A DNA stretch of 64,000 bases from an uncultured Clostridia bacterium (GTDB lineage Bacteria > Bacillota > Clostridia > TANB77 > CAG-508). The stretch covers positions 14,273-78,272 of the forward strand of contig CAKOVK010000004.1 in the NCBI GenBank assembly GCA_934121925.1. The letters are read 5' to 3'. Positions within the stretch are counted from its first letter, which is position 1. Each line of letters starts with the position of its first letter. Below, in pieces: positions 53,396 through 61,799 of the stretch. The notes beneath the pieces were generated by a model. The model searched no databases, was not told the origin of the DNA, and saw only the letters and a program-made list of their open reading frames with translations. The position numbers and the translations under genes were made by a program.

Positions 53396-54638
53396 AAAGA
53401 TACTTTTAAAAAATACTTTTTCACTTTACATTATGAATGTAATTAAACTTATATTTCCACTTCTAACACTTCCGTATCTAACAAGGATACTTTCAAAGGA
53501 AACATATGGAGCTGTTACGTATGTAAAATCATTTATTACATATATACAATTATTAATAGATTTTGGCTTTTTGCTTTCTGCAACTAAAAGTATTGTTAAT
53601 GCCAAAAAGGATAAAAAAGAAATTGGAAGAATAGTAGGGGATACATTGGCTGAAAAAACGCTTTTAGCTTTACTAGGTGCAGTAATTTACATGGTAATTA
53701 TGGGGTTTGTGCCAACAATGAAGAGATATTATACTTTTAGTATACTATATTTAATATCTATTTTAACTACTATATTCATCTTAGACTTTTTATTTAGAGG
53801 AATAGAAAAAATGAATCTAATTACTATACCATATACTATTTCAAAAAGTATGGTATTAGTGTTGACGTTTGTTTTTGTTAAAGGAGATAGTGATTTATTA
53901 CTTATTCCATTATTAGAGTTAGGCGGAAATGCTATTTCAGCAGTATTTTCTTTTATATACACAAAAAAATTAAAATTTATTATTACATTTTCAAATTATG
54001 AAAAATGGTTTAGAGATATTAAAGAGTCATGCTTATATTTTATTTCAAATTTTGCAACTACAGCGTTTGGAGCATTAACAACTGTTGTTGCAGGCTTTTA
54101 TATACCAATAGATCAAATAGCCTGTTGGGGATTATGCATGCAAATTTTATCAGCGGCAAAAGCTTTATATAATCCAATTACAAATAGTCTATATCCTTTT
54201 ATGATAAGAAAAAGAGATATCAGATTTATTAAAAAAATTTCAGTATTAATGATTATTCCAATGCTTATAGGAAGTATAATAATATTACTAAAATCTGATT
54301 TTATTATGCTTATTATAGGAGGAGAAAAATATAAAGAATCCGGTAGAATTTTAAAATACTTACTTCCTGCATTTATATTTAGCTTTTATTCTATGCTATA
54401 CGGATGGCCGGTGCTAGGGGCTATTGAAAAAATAAAAGAAACGACACTTTCAACAATAATAGTTTCTATTATTCAAATATTAGGATTCATTGTATTAATA
54501 ATAATTAATAAATTTAATTTAATAGGACTTGCAATTTGCTGTAGCATATCAGAAACATTATTATTTTTGATACGATACTATATATTCTTTATAAATAAAA
54601 ATCAATTTAATATAATTAATAAAAAACAAGAGGTATGA
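53382..54638 (+). CDS. Oligosaccharide flippase (Wzx-like)
   Basis: A 418-residue MOP/MATE-like membrane protein with about 12 helices; KNTFSLYIMNVIKLIFPLL and YLTRILSKETYGAVTY are classic Wzx N-terminal motifs. It moves the lipid-linked repeat unit to the outer face. ATG 53382 is the best-placed of three clustered starts (53373, 53376, 53382). Together with the Wzy-like protein and the Wzz-like protein it defines a Wzx/Wzy-dependent pathway. Confidence 0.92.
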   Translation: MKKDKKILLKNTFSLYIMNVIKLIFPLLTLPYLTRILSKETYGAVTYVKSFITYIQLLIDFGFLLSATKSIVNAKKDKKEIGRIVGDTLAEKTLLALLGAVIYMVIMGFVPTMKRYYTFSILYLISILTTIFILDFLFRGIEKMNLITIPYTISKSMVLVLTFVFVKGDSDLLLIPLLELGGNAISAVFSFIYTKKLKFIITFSNYEKWFRDIKESCLYFISNFATTAFGALTTVVAGFYIPIDQIACWGLCMQILSAAKALYNPITNSLYPFMIRKRDIRFIKKISVLMIIPMLIGSIIILLKSDFIMLIIGGEKYKESGRILKYLLPAFIFSFYSMLYGWPVLGAIEKIKETTLSTIIVSIIQILGFIVLIIINKFNLIGLAICCSISETLLFLIRYYIFFINKNQFNIINKKQEV

Positions 54639-54641
54639 TAA

Positions 54642-55754
54642 ATGATTAAAGTAATGAGCATTTTTGGAACTAGACCAGAAGCAATAAAAATGGCACCATT
54701 GGTAAAAGAATTAGAAAAAAGAGAAGAAATTAAGAGCATAGTATGTGTAACTGCTCAACATAGAAAAATGTTAGATCAAGTACTAGAAACGTTTGACATT
54801 AAACCAGATTACGATTTGGATATTATGCAACAAGGGCAAACGCTTAGCGATATTACGTCTAAATCATTAATTGGCTTAGAAAAGATTATTAAAGAGACTA
54901 AACCAGATATAGTTTTGGTACATGGTGATACAACAACTACATTTGCAGGTGCATTAGCAGCATTTTACAACAGGATTGATATTGGACATGTTGAGGCAGG
55001 GTTACGAACAAACAACAAATATAGTCCATATCCTGAAGAAATGAATAGACAGATGGTTGATTGCATGACAGATATGTATTTTGCTCCAACAAAATTAAGT
55101 AAAGAAAATTTGATAAAAGAAAACATTGAAGATAAAAAAATATATATTACAGGGAATACAGCAATAGATGCAATGAAAACGACTGTAAAAAAAGATTATA
55201 AAAACCCGGAACTTGATTGGATAAAAGAAGATGAAAGATTAATATTAGTTACAGCACATAGAAGAGAAAACCTTGGTACACCAATGCGCCATATTTTTAA
55301 AGCAATAAGGAGAATTGTAGATAATTTTTCTGATGTTAAAGTACTATATCCAATACATTTAAACCCAAAAGTTAGAGAAGTTGCTCACGAGATATTTGAT
55401 GGATGTGAACGAATAAAACTTATTGAGCCATTAGAAGTATTTGATTTTCATAATTTTCAAAATAAAAGCTATCTAATTATGACAGACAGTGGAGGAGTTC
55501 AAGAAGAAGCACCAAGTCTAGGAAAACCAGTATTAGTATTAAGAGACACAACAGAAAGGCCAGAAGGCATTGAAGCAGGGACATTAAAGCTTGTTGGAAC
55601 AGACGAGGACACCATATATGAAGAGACTAAAAGATTACTTATTGACAAGAAGGAATATAATAGAATGAGCAAAACAGCTAATCCATATGGAGATGGCTAT
55701 GCATCTAAAAGAATTGTAGACGCAATTGTAGATAAGTATTCTAAAAAGAATTAG
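54642..55754 (+). CDS. wecB: UDP-GlcNAc 2-epimerase (non-hydrolysing)
   Basis: A 370-residue enzyme interconverting UDP-GlcNAc and UDP-ManNAc. SIFGTRPEAIKMAPLV, VHGDTTTTFAGALAAF, GHVEAGLRT, TAHRRENLG and MTDSGGVQEEAPSLGKPVLVLRDTTERPE are all family motifs. It starts three bases after the flippase stop. No ManNAc dehydrogenase gene is adjacent. Distinct from the CapG paralogue in the same locus. Confidence 0.96.
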   Translation: MIKVMSIFGTRPEAIKMAPLVKELEKREEIKSIVCVTAQHRKMLDQVLETFDIKPDYDLDIMQQGQTLSDITSKSLIGLEKIIKETKPDIVLVHGDTTTTFAGALAAFYNRIDIGHVEAGLRTNNKYSPYPEEMNRQMVDCMTDMYFAPTKLSKENLIKENIEDKKIYITGNTAIDAMKTTVKKDYKNPELDWIKEDERLILVTAHRRENLGTPMRHIFKAIRRIVDNFSDVKVLYPIHLNPKVREVAHEIFDGCERIKLIEPLEVFDFHNFQNKSYLIMTDSGGVQEEAPSLGKPVLVLRDTTERPEGIEAGTLKLVGTDEDTIYEETKRLLIDKKEYNRMSKTANPYGDGYASKRIVDAIVDKYSKKN

Positions 55755-55959
55755 AAATTAAATATACTAAAAGAGGACGGGAAATTTTGACACAATTATC
55801 GTTTATGTGCCGAAAAAATGCGAACGAATTCTCGACATCAGTTTAAATATAAAAAATAAATATATATATATACAATAATTCATAAATCAATCCTCCTTTT
55901 AATATAATTGTACAAAGCAATAAAGCTTTAGTTAATTATATTAGAGGGAGGATTTAAAT

Positions 55960-56568
55960 TTGAAGAAAATTGTTTCTTTTGCACTTTTTATTTTTATACT
56001 AATCTTAGCAACATTAACATATGCAACAGACGTTCCAAATAATGGTTATGCATTTAATTTAAGCTATCAAGGAGAAATTAAGAAAAATGTACAAAAAGAT
56101 GCTACAGTAACTCTAGCAGGAACAAATGCAACACCATATACAAATGTAAGAATAAAAATTGATTTAGTATCTGGACCTGCAACACCAGAACTTTTAGCAA
56201 CAGATTCAGCAGGAACCACATATAATTTAGCTCAAGTTGGATATTGAGGACCACCAAGTGGATTTGCAGTAGGAGGGACATTTACAAACGAAACGCCTAT
56301 TAAAGCAACATACCCAGAAGCAGGAACATATGTTAGCAGATTATCTTTAATTGATTTAAACAACTCAAACGCTGTTATAACTTCTAAAGAATTTACAGTA
56401 ACAGTAACAGATGATAATCAAGTAATAGAAAATGTAACAAATGTACAAAACAATGTTATTGAAGAAATACCACAAACAGGAGTAAGTATATGGACATATA
56501 TAATTGTTTCAATAGCACTGATAGTAGCGATTTTATATGCAAGAAAATTAATAAATAAAGCTAGATAA
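55960..56568 (+). pseudogene. Sortase-anchored surface protein with in-frame TGA
   Basis: A 202-codon frame starting at TTG 55960 behind GGGAGG. It has a signal peptide (about 1-22), a beta-rich middle, and a cell-wall sorting signal at the end: IPQTG, a membrane helix and a basic tail. Codon 96 (56245-56247) is TGA in a VGY*GPPSGF context where Trp would fit. TGA is a normal stop in at least five nearby genes, so this is most simply a nonsense mutation; read-through is the alternative. The truncated sortase gene next to it supports decay. Confidence 0.7.
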
Positions 56569-56574
56569 AAATAT

Positions 56575-56624
56575 ACATGCACATTTATTTTATATGATTC
56601 ATAATATATTACAAATGTGCATGT
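56575..56624. other. 12 bp inverted repeat before the sortase remnant
   Basis: ACATGCACATTT and its exact reverse complement separated by 26 bases; the right arm abuts the ribosome site of the next ORF. Confidence 0.45.
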
Positions 56625-56637
56625 AAGGTGATTAAAT

Positions 56638-56940
56638 TTGAGAAGTAGAACAATTGTAATTAAAAGTAAATATTTATTATTTATTTTTGTATTATCAATT
56701 GTTTTTTTTATGTGTTCTTTATATTCAAAATATAATCAGAAAAAACAGAATAATATAATAAATGTGCAAGAAAGTGTTTTTGAGAATAATGAAATAAAAA
56801 AAGTTGAACAGAAAGGCTATAAAAAATTAGAACCATACAAAAGTATGCCACAGCAATTAGAAGGATATGAAGTTATAGGAAAATTAGAGATTCCTAAAAT
56901 TAATTTAACAACATACATATTGTCAGAAAGGAGCAGTTAA
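56638..56940 (+). pseudogene. Truncated sortase, N-terminal fragment
   Basis: A 100-residue ORF with a membrane helix (about 12-30) and then EGYEVIGKLEIPKINLTTYIL, the first strand of a class B/D-type sortase domain. It then stops; the catalytic His, Cys and Arg regions are missing and are not found in any frame before the next gene. It stands right after a sortase-type substrate gene that is also broken. Confidence 0.75.
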
Positions 56941-57065
56941 AAGGCTTATAATTAAAGCAGTAGATGTATATGATTAAAGCAAAATATTTTTATAAAAACT
57001 ATTGCCAAAATAATACGAAAACATATATAATATTCTATGAATTTACTAAAGAAAGAGGAGAAAAA

Positions 57066-57782
57066 ATGGAAGAATTAGATTTAAAAGAGCTATTTTTAAT
57101 TTTTTGGAACAGAAAAATAGAAATCTTATTAATAACACTAATTTTTGTTGTTATTGGTATCTTATATTCATATTTTTATTTAGTTCCAGTTTACAAATCT
57201 TCTACTACGTTGATACTTGCGCAAAGTTCATCAACTGCAGAACAAAAAGGAGAAAGTTCAATAACACAAACAGATTTAACATTGAACTCTAAATTAGTTT
57301 CTACATATAGCGAAATTATGAAGAGAAAATCAGTTTTGAGTAAAGTGGTAAGTAACTTAGGAATGTCTGAAAAAGATATAGATGAAATAAAGAAAAACGT
57401 TTCTGTAAAAGCAGTTTCGGATACAGAACTTATAGAAATAACTGTTAAAAATAAGGAGCCAGAAAAAGCAGCCGTAATTGCTAATGAAATAGCTAAAGTG
57501 TTTAGCGAAAAAGTAGTTGAGATATACAACATTAGTAATATATATATATTAGATAGAGCAGAAGCAAACCCCATTCCATGCAATATAAACCATGTAAAAG
57601 ATATTGTTATATTTGCATTTATCGGAATTGTAATTTCTATAATTATTTGCTTAATTGCGAATATGCTAGATACTACAATAAAGACAGAAGAAGATGTAGA
57701 AAAAACTACTGGACTATTGGTCCTAACTTCAATACCAGATTACAATATAGAAGTTAGCAGAAAAGGAGGAAGAAACAAATGA
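57066..57782 (+). CDS. Wzz/CpsC-like chain-length and kinase modulator
   Basis: A 238-residue polysaccharide co-polymerase. Two membrane helices (about 18-38 and 178-200) flank an extracellular region; DLKELFLIFWNRKIEI at the start and the Pro-rich segment before helix 2 are typical of Wzz/CpsC/YveK. It controls polymer length and activates the BY-kinase. ATG 57066 follows AGAGGAG. Its TGA stop overlaps the ATG of the kinase gene. Confidence 0.92.
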   Translation: MEELDLKELFLIFWNRKIEILLITLIFVVIGILYSYFYLVPVYKSSTTLILAQSSSTAEQKGESSITQTDLTLNSKLVSTYSEIMKRKSVLSKVVSNLGMSEKDIDEIKKNVSVKAVSDTELIEITVKNKEPEKAAVIANEIAKVFSEKVVEIYNISNIYILDRAEANPIPCNINHVKDIVIFAFIGIVISIIICLIANMLDTTIKTEEDVEKTTGLLVLTSIPDYNIEVSRKGGRNK

Positions 57783-58618
57783 AAAAAGAATTAATTGTAC
57801 AAAGAAGCCCTAAATCTCCAATTGCAGAAGTTTTTAGAACATTGAGAACTAATATTCAATTTATGAATTCTAAAAAAACATTGAAAACTTTACTTTTTAC
57901 TTCAACAATGCCAGGGGAAGGTAAAAGCTGGATTTCTTCTAACTTAGCAATTACGTTTGCCCAAGCAGGTAAAAAGGTTATATTGATAGATGCTGATATG
58001 AGAAAAGGAAGATTGCACAATATGTTCCAAACAGATAAAGTTCCTGGACTATCAAACTACTTATCAGGAATAGATTCACTAGGAAATACTCACAATGATA
58101 TTATAAAATATGTAAGAGGAACAGAAATAGATAATTTATTCTTAATACCAGCAGGAAATATTCCTCCTAACCCATCTGAATTATTAGCATCAGAACTAAC
58201 TGTTGAAATGCTAGAGAGATTGAAAGATGTATTTGATATTGTAATATTAGATGGAACTCCAAGCTTGCTTGTAACAGATGCAATAATACTATCAAGATTG
58301 GTAGATACTACAATAATAGTTACTTCACATAAATTTACTAAAAAAGATAATTTGCAAAAAGTTAAAAAGGCAATAGAAAACGTTGGAGGAAATATTGCTG
58401 GAGTTGTTATAAATAAAATACCAGTAAATGTATCAAAATATGAATCTACATATTACTATAGTTCAACTCCATATAGAGCAAAAACAGAGGAAATAGTTGA
58501 AAAACCAGCAAAACCAAGAGAAATATACAAGTTTGAAAATGATGGAAACTTATCTAATGAAAAAACAAAAGAAATAATGTCAGAATTAGACGATTTTTTA
58601 AGAAAACAAAATAGTTAA
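57779..58618 (+). CDS. Bacterial tyrosine kinase (CpsD/CapB-like)
   Basis: A 279-residue BY-kinase. Walker A is STMPGEGKSWISSNLA, Walker A' VILIDADMRKGRLH and Walker B IVILDGTPSLLVTD. A C-terminal Tyr cluster (YESTYYYSSTPYRAKTEE, about residues 220-240) is the usual autophosphorylation site. It works with the Wzz-like membrane activator encoded just upstream (ATGA overlap) and is reversed by the downstream phosphatase. Confidence 0.94.
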   Translation: MKKELIVQRSPKSPIAEVFRTLRTNIQFMNSKKTLKTLLFTSTMPGEGKSWISSNLAITFAQAGKKVILIDADMRKGRLHNMFQTDKVPGLSNYLSGIDSLGNTHNDIIKYVRGTEIDNLFLIPAGNIPPNPSELLASELTVEMLERLKDVFDIVILDGTPSLLVTDAIILSRLVDTTIIVTSHKFTKKDNLQKVKKAIENVGGNIAGVVINKIPVNVSKYESTYYYSSTPYRAKTEEIVEKPAKPREIYKFENDGNLSNEKTKEIMSELDDFLRKQNS

Positions 58619-58632
58619 ACAGGAGCGAAAAT

Positions 58633-59355
58633 ATGATTGATGTACATTCACATATAATTCCGAATGTAGATGACGGTTCTCATAGTGTTGAAGAAACATT
58701 TAAAATGATAGAAGAAGCAAAGCAAGCAGGATTTACAGATATAATTTTAACTTCACATTTTTTGCTAAATCACTATGAAACAAATGCAAATGAACTAGTT
58801 TTTTGGAAAGAAAAAATTCAAGAAATAATGAATGCAAGAAATTATGGTGTTAATCTACATTCTGGTATGGAAATATATATATCAAACCAAATACAAGATT
58901 TAATTAAAGAAAATAGGCTTTTAACCTTAGCAAATAGCAGATACATTTTAATAGAATTGCCACTTAGTTCTACAGTTAAATACCTTGATTATGTTATTTA
59001 TATTTTGCAAAGTTTATCAATACAACCAATAATTGCACATCCTGAAAGATATAAATATGTTCAAGAAAATCCGGATTTAGTAGAGGAGTACATAGAAAAA
59101 GGAGCTTTAATACAATGCAATTATGGTAGCATAGAAGAGCTATATGGAAAAGCTGCAAAGAAAACACTAAAAATTTTATTAAAGAAAAATAATGTACATT
59201 TTTTAGGCAGTGATTGCCATAGAGAAGGAAGTATATATTTAATTATTCCACAGGCCATAAAAAAAATAAAAAAAATTATAGGTGAAGATGAATTTTATAA
59301 AATATCAACTATAAATCCAAAAAAAATCTTAGAAGATACAGGTTGGGAAAGCTAA
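58633..59355 (+). CDS. PHP-type tyrosine-protein phosphatase (CpsB/YwqE-like)
   Basis: A 240-residue metal-dependent phosphatase of the PHP fold. MIDVHSHIIPNVDDGS carries the HxH metal ligands, TSHF, HSGMEIY, PIIAHPERY and GSDCHREGS the others. It removes phosphate from the BY-kinase. AGGAGC precedes the ATG; 14 bases separate it from the kinase gene. Confidence 0.95.
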   Translation: MIDVHSHIIPNVDDGSHSVEETFKMIEEAKQAGFTDIILTSHFLLNHYETNANELVFWKEKIQEIMNARNYGVNLHSGMEIYISNQIQDLIKENRLLTLANSRYILIELPLSSTVKYLDYVIYILQSLSIQPIIAHPERYKYVQENPDLVEEYIEKGALIQCNYGSIEELYGKAAKKTLKILLKKNNVHFLGSDCHREGSIYLIIPQAIKKIKKIIGEDEFYKISTINPKKILEDTGWES

Positions 59356-59377
59356 TTTATAAAAATAGGAGATAAAA

Positions 59378-60361
59378 ATGAAAAAAATATTGATAAGCAT
59401 AATTTCAATTGTATTAATATATGCAGTAACTTTTAATGTGGTTATAGCAACCGAAACAAATCTTAATGAAAGTGGCAATACAATAGAAGAAAATGATAAC
59501 ACAGGCAATAGCAATACAAATACTTCAAAAGAACCATCTGATGAGGAGGATAACCAAGATGACGATGCTCCACCAATAAAAAATGAGGAGAATAAAAATA
59601 ATTCAGAAACAACAAATGATAATGAAGAAACCAACAACAATAGAAGACCTACAGAAAATTATAAGCCTAATTCATCTACAAGTACAAATCAAAACAATCA
59701 GACTCAAAAATCACAAAATGCAGATTTAAAGTCACTAGAAGTAGATGCAGAAGGATTATCTCCAGAGTTTAACAAGAATGTAACAGAATACTATTTAGTA
59801 GTAGGCCTAGAAGTAGAAAATATTAAAGTTAATGCTAAAACAGATGATATTAATGCAGACGTTGTAGTATCTGGTAATACAGACTTAGACGAAGGAGAAA
59901 ATAAAATAAGAATAACAGTAAAAGCAGAAGCAGGAAATACTAAGACATATATTATAAATGTAACTAGAACAGATAATGAAGAATTAGTTAATGCAAATTT
60001 AAAATCCTTGTCTATTAATGGATTTGAATTATATCCTACATTTAAACCTAATATATATAACTATAATGTAAATATTAACGAAATTATGACATCTTTAGAT
60101 ATTAAAGCAGAAGCAGAAAATGAAAAGGCTAAATTGGAAATAGAAGGAAATAGCGATTTAAAAGAAGGAGATAATGTAATAAAAATTAATGTTACTGCAG
60201 AAGATGGAGAAACTGTTAGAACATATAAAATAAATGCATATATTTCAGCTTCTAATGTTACAGTGCAGGAGGAAAATAAAATGCCTGCATATATAGCTAT
60301 AGCAGTTCTTGCAGTTATTATACTAGTTTTAAGTATAATATTAATTAAAAAGAAAAAATAG
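59378..60361 (+). CDS. Surface protein with cadherin-like beta-sandwich repeats
   Basis: A 327-residue exported protein: signal peptide (about 1-24), a Thr/Asn/Glu/Asp-rich disordered region (about 25-110), two PF12733-type cadherin-like domains (NADLKSLEVDAEGLSPEF... and NANLKSLSINGFELYPTF...), and a C-terminal membrane helix (about 297-320) with a KKKK tail. No LPXTG motif. TAGGAG precedes the ATG. It closes the locus and may present or bind the polysaccharide; that role is a guess. Confidence 0.85.
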   Translation: MKKILISIISIVLIYAVTFNVVIATETNLNESGNTIEENDNTGNSNTNTSKEPSDEEDNQDDDAPPIKNEENKNNSETTNDNEETNNNRRPTENYKPNSSTSTNQNNQTQKSQNADLKSLEVDAEGLSPEFNKNVTEYYLVVGLEVENIKVNAKTDDINADVVVSGNTDLDEGENKIRITVKAEAGNTKTYIINVTRTDNEELVNANLKSLSINGFELYPTFKPNIYNYNVNINEIMTSLDIKAEAENEKAKLEIEGNSDLKEGDNVIKINVTAEDGETVRTYKINAYISASNVTVQEENKMPAYIAIAVLAVIILVLSIILIKKKK

Positions 60362-60391
60362 AAAACCACATATTTTCTGTACAATACAGGG

Positions 60392-60427
60392 AAAGTTCTC
60401 AGAAATTAATTTTTGGGAACTTTTTTT
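60392..60427 (+). terminator. Terminator closing the polysaccharide locus
   Basis: AAAGTTC/GAACTTT stem with further weak pairs, followed by a T7 run. Confidence 0.85.
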
Positions 60428-60474
60428 AGATAGATGCCATAATATATAGTATATACTAAAAAGGAGGAATATTA

Positions 60475-60828
60475 ATGTATAGAAGATATATGCAAACAAG
60501 ATCTTGTTGCTCTTGCAATAATAGTTGTAAAGAAGATAATCAAGATTTGTTAGATGATACTTGTGAATATGTTCAAAATACTATGGATGTAAGTGATTCA
60601 TGCGAATGTGGATTTGATGAAGAAGACAAATTATTTCCAACAAATCCAATGTTTGCTCAAAGCTATGTGCCATGGCAAACAATGGATAAAACTTTTACTC
60701 CATGCGTTGGACTAAAAATGGGAACAATATTTCCAGAATTAGTAAGTCCATATATGCCGGGCCAATCTATGGAAGAAATTGAATATATCAGAAGAACAAA
60801 TAATATAGGAATGGGGTGTAACAAATGA
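60475..60828 (+). CDS. cotJA: Spore coat-associated protein CotJA
   Basis: A 117-residue protein with the CotJA domain (PF11007) in its C-terminal half: MFAQSYVPWQTMDKTFTP, CVGLKMGTIFPELVSPYMPGQS. The N-terminal 50 residues are an extra Cys-rich acidic segment (CCSCNNSCKED, CECGFDEED), longer than usual, that might cross-link in the coat. AAGGAGG precedes the ATG. It ends with a TGA that overlaps the cotJB start (ATGA). In bacilli the operon is under mother-cell sigma-E; no convincing sigma-E site was found. Confidence 0.92.
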   Translation: MYRRYMQTRSCCSCNNSCKEDNQDLLDDTCEYVQNTMDVSDSCECGFDEEDKLFPTNPMFAQSYVPWQTMDKTFTPCVGLKMGTIFPELVSPYMPGQSMEEIEYIRRTNNIGMGCNK

Positions 60829-61130
60829 CAGATTCTAAAGAATGTAAATGCGAAGAAAATAGAAACAATAATTGTGAAAGAGATATGAGAAGGCAAGAAA
60901 TGATAGATCAAATTAAAAGTTTAGATTTTGCAATTATAGAATTAGGGTTATATTTGGATACACATCCAGACGACCAAAGAGCTTTATGTATGCATAGAGA
61001 ATACTGCAAACAAACAAAAGATTTAAAAGATAAGTACCAAAAAATGTATGGGCCACTAACAATTTTTTACCCATGTAACAAATGGAGATGGTTAGAACAA
61101 CCATGGCCTTGGGAAAGGGGGAATTATTAA
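60825..61130 (+). CDS. cotJB: Spore coat protein CotJB
   Basis: A 101-residue CotJB family protein: QIKSLDFAIIELGLYLDTHPDD, MYGPLTIFYPC and WLEQPWPWE are diagnostic. An N-terminal Cys-rich stretch (CKCEENRNNNC) precedes the domain. Start overlaps the CotJA stop and its own stop overlaps the CotJC start (TAATG), so the three are translationally coupled. Confidence 0.94.
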   Translation: MTDSKECKCEENRNNNCERDMRRQEMIDQIKSLDFAIIELGLYLDTHPDDQRALCMHREYCKQTKDLKDKYQKMYGPLTIFYPCNKWRWLEQPWPWERGNY

Positions 61131-61727
61131 TGTGGACTTATAATAAAGTATTAGAATATCCAATAAATATAAAATGTCCAAATCCACGTTTGGCAAAGTT
61201 TATAATATCTCAATATGGGGGACCAGATGGAGAACTTGCAGCTTCACTTAGATATTTATCTCAAAGGTTTGGAATGCCAGATCAAAAATCTAAAGCTATA
61301 TTAAACGATATACGGAACTGAAGAACTTGCTCACCTTGAAATGGTAGGAACAATCGTTCATCAACTAACAGATGGATGCTCAGCAGAAGAATTAGAAAAA
61401 GCAGGACTTGGAGCATATTACACTGATCATGGAGTTGGAGTATATCCACAAGCTGCTGCTGGATTTCCATTTACTGCTTCTGTATTAGCTGTAAAAGGCG
61501 ACCCAATTGCAGATTTACAAGAAGATTTAGCTGCTGAGCAGAAGGCAAGGGCGACATATGAAAAATTAATAGATTTATGCAAAGATGATCCAGATGTATT
61601 AGATCCGCTTCGCTTTTTAAGAGAAAGAGAAGTAGTTCATTTCCAAAGATTTGGAGAGGCATTGAGAGGAGTTCAAGATAAATTAGCAGAAAGAAAAATT
61701 TATATGAATAATTGTAATAATAGATAA
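61130..61727 (+). CDS. cotJC: Manganese-catalase-like CotJC, +1 frameshift at CGG
   Basis: In frame 0 the ORF reads MWTYNKVLEYPINIKCPN...SKAILNDI then R-N-stop at 61319. Skipping C61313 restores NDIGTEELAHLEMVGTIVHQL, the invariant CotJC/Mn-catalase stretch, and the frame runs to 61727: 198 residues, the normal family length. The metal-binding Glu and His of the EELAHLEM segment lie just after the junction, so the zero-frame product would be inactive. The break is exactly at an in-frame CGG, as in the deaminase-SLOG and VanZ-like genes. cotJA and cotJB upstream are intact, which argues against simple decay. Confidence 0.9.
61313..61316 (+). other. +1 frameshift site D (CGGA) in cotJC
   Basis: Frame 0 reads GAT ATA CGG AAC TGA. 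Skipping C61313 gives ATA GGA ACT GAA GAA, the conserved I-G-T-E-E. Confidence 0.88.
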
Positions 61728-61731
61728 AGAA

Positions 61732-61763
61732 TATAGGGGTCACTATTTTCAACGACCCCTATA
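61732..61763. terminator. Hairpin between cotJC and udk
   Basis: Perfect 10 bp stem TATAGGGGTC/GACCCCTATA with a 12-base loop between convergent genes. Confidence 0.7.
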
Positions 61764-61799
61764 ATATATCGTAAAATTTGCCTTAAATCTTTGGCAAAT

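Noticed and set aside
56245..56247. Genome-wide reassignment of TGA to Trp
   Set aside because: TGA ends trpB, two glycosylation/polysaccharide genes with ATGA overlaps, cotJA and the gene at 22887 at natural protein ends, so it is a normal stop.
57104..57292. 62-codon ORF inside the Wzz-like gene
   Set aside because: Out-of-frame shadow with no ribosome site.
60428..60474. Sigma-E promoter for cotJABC
   Set aside because: The region is AT-rich, but no correctly spaced -35/-10 pair could be argued.
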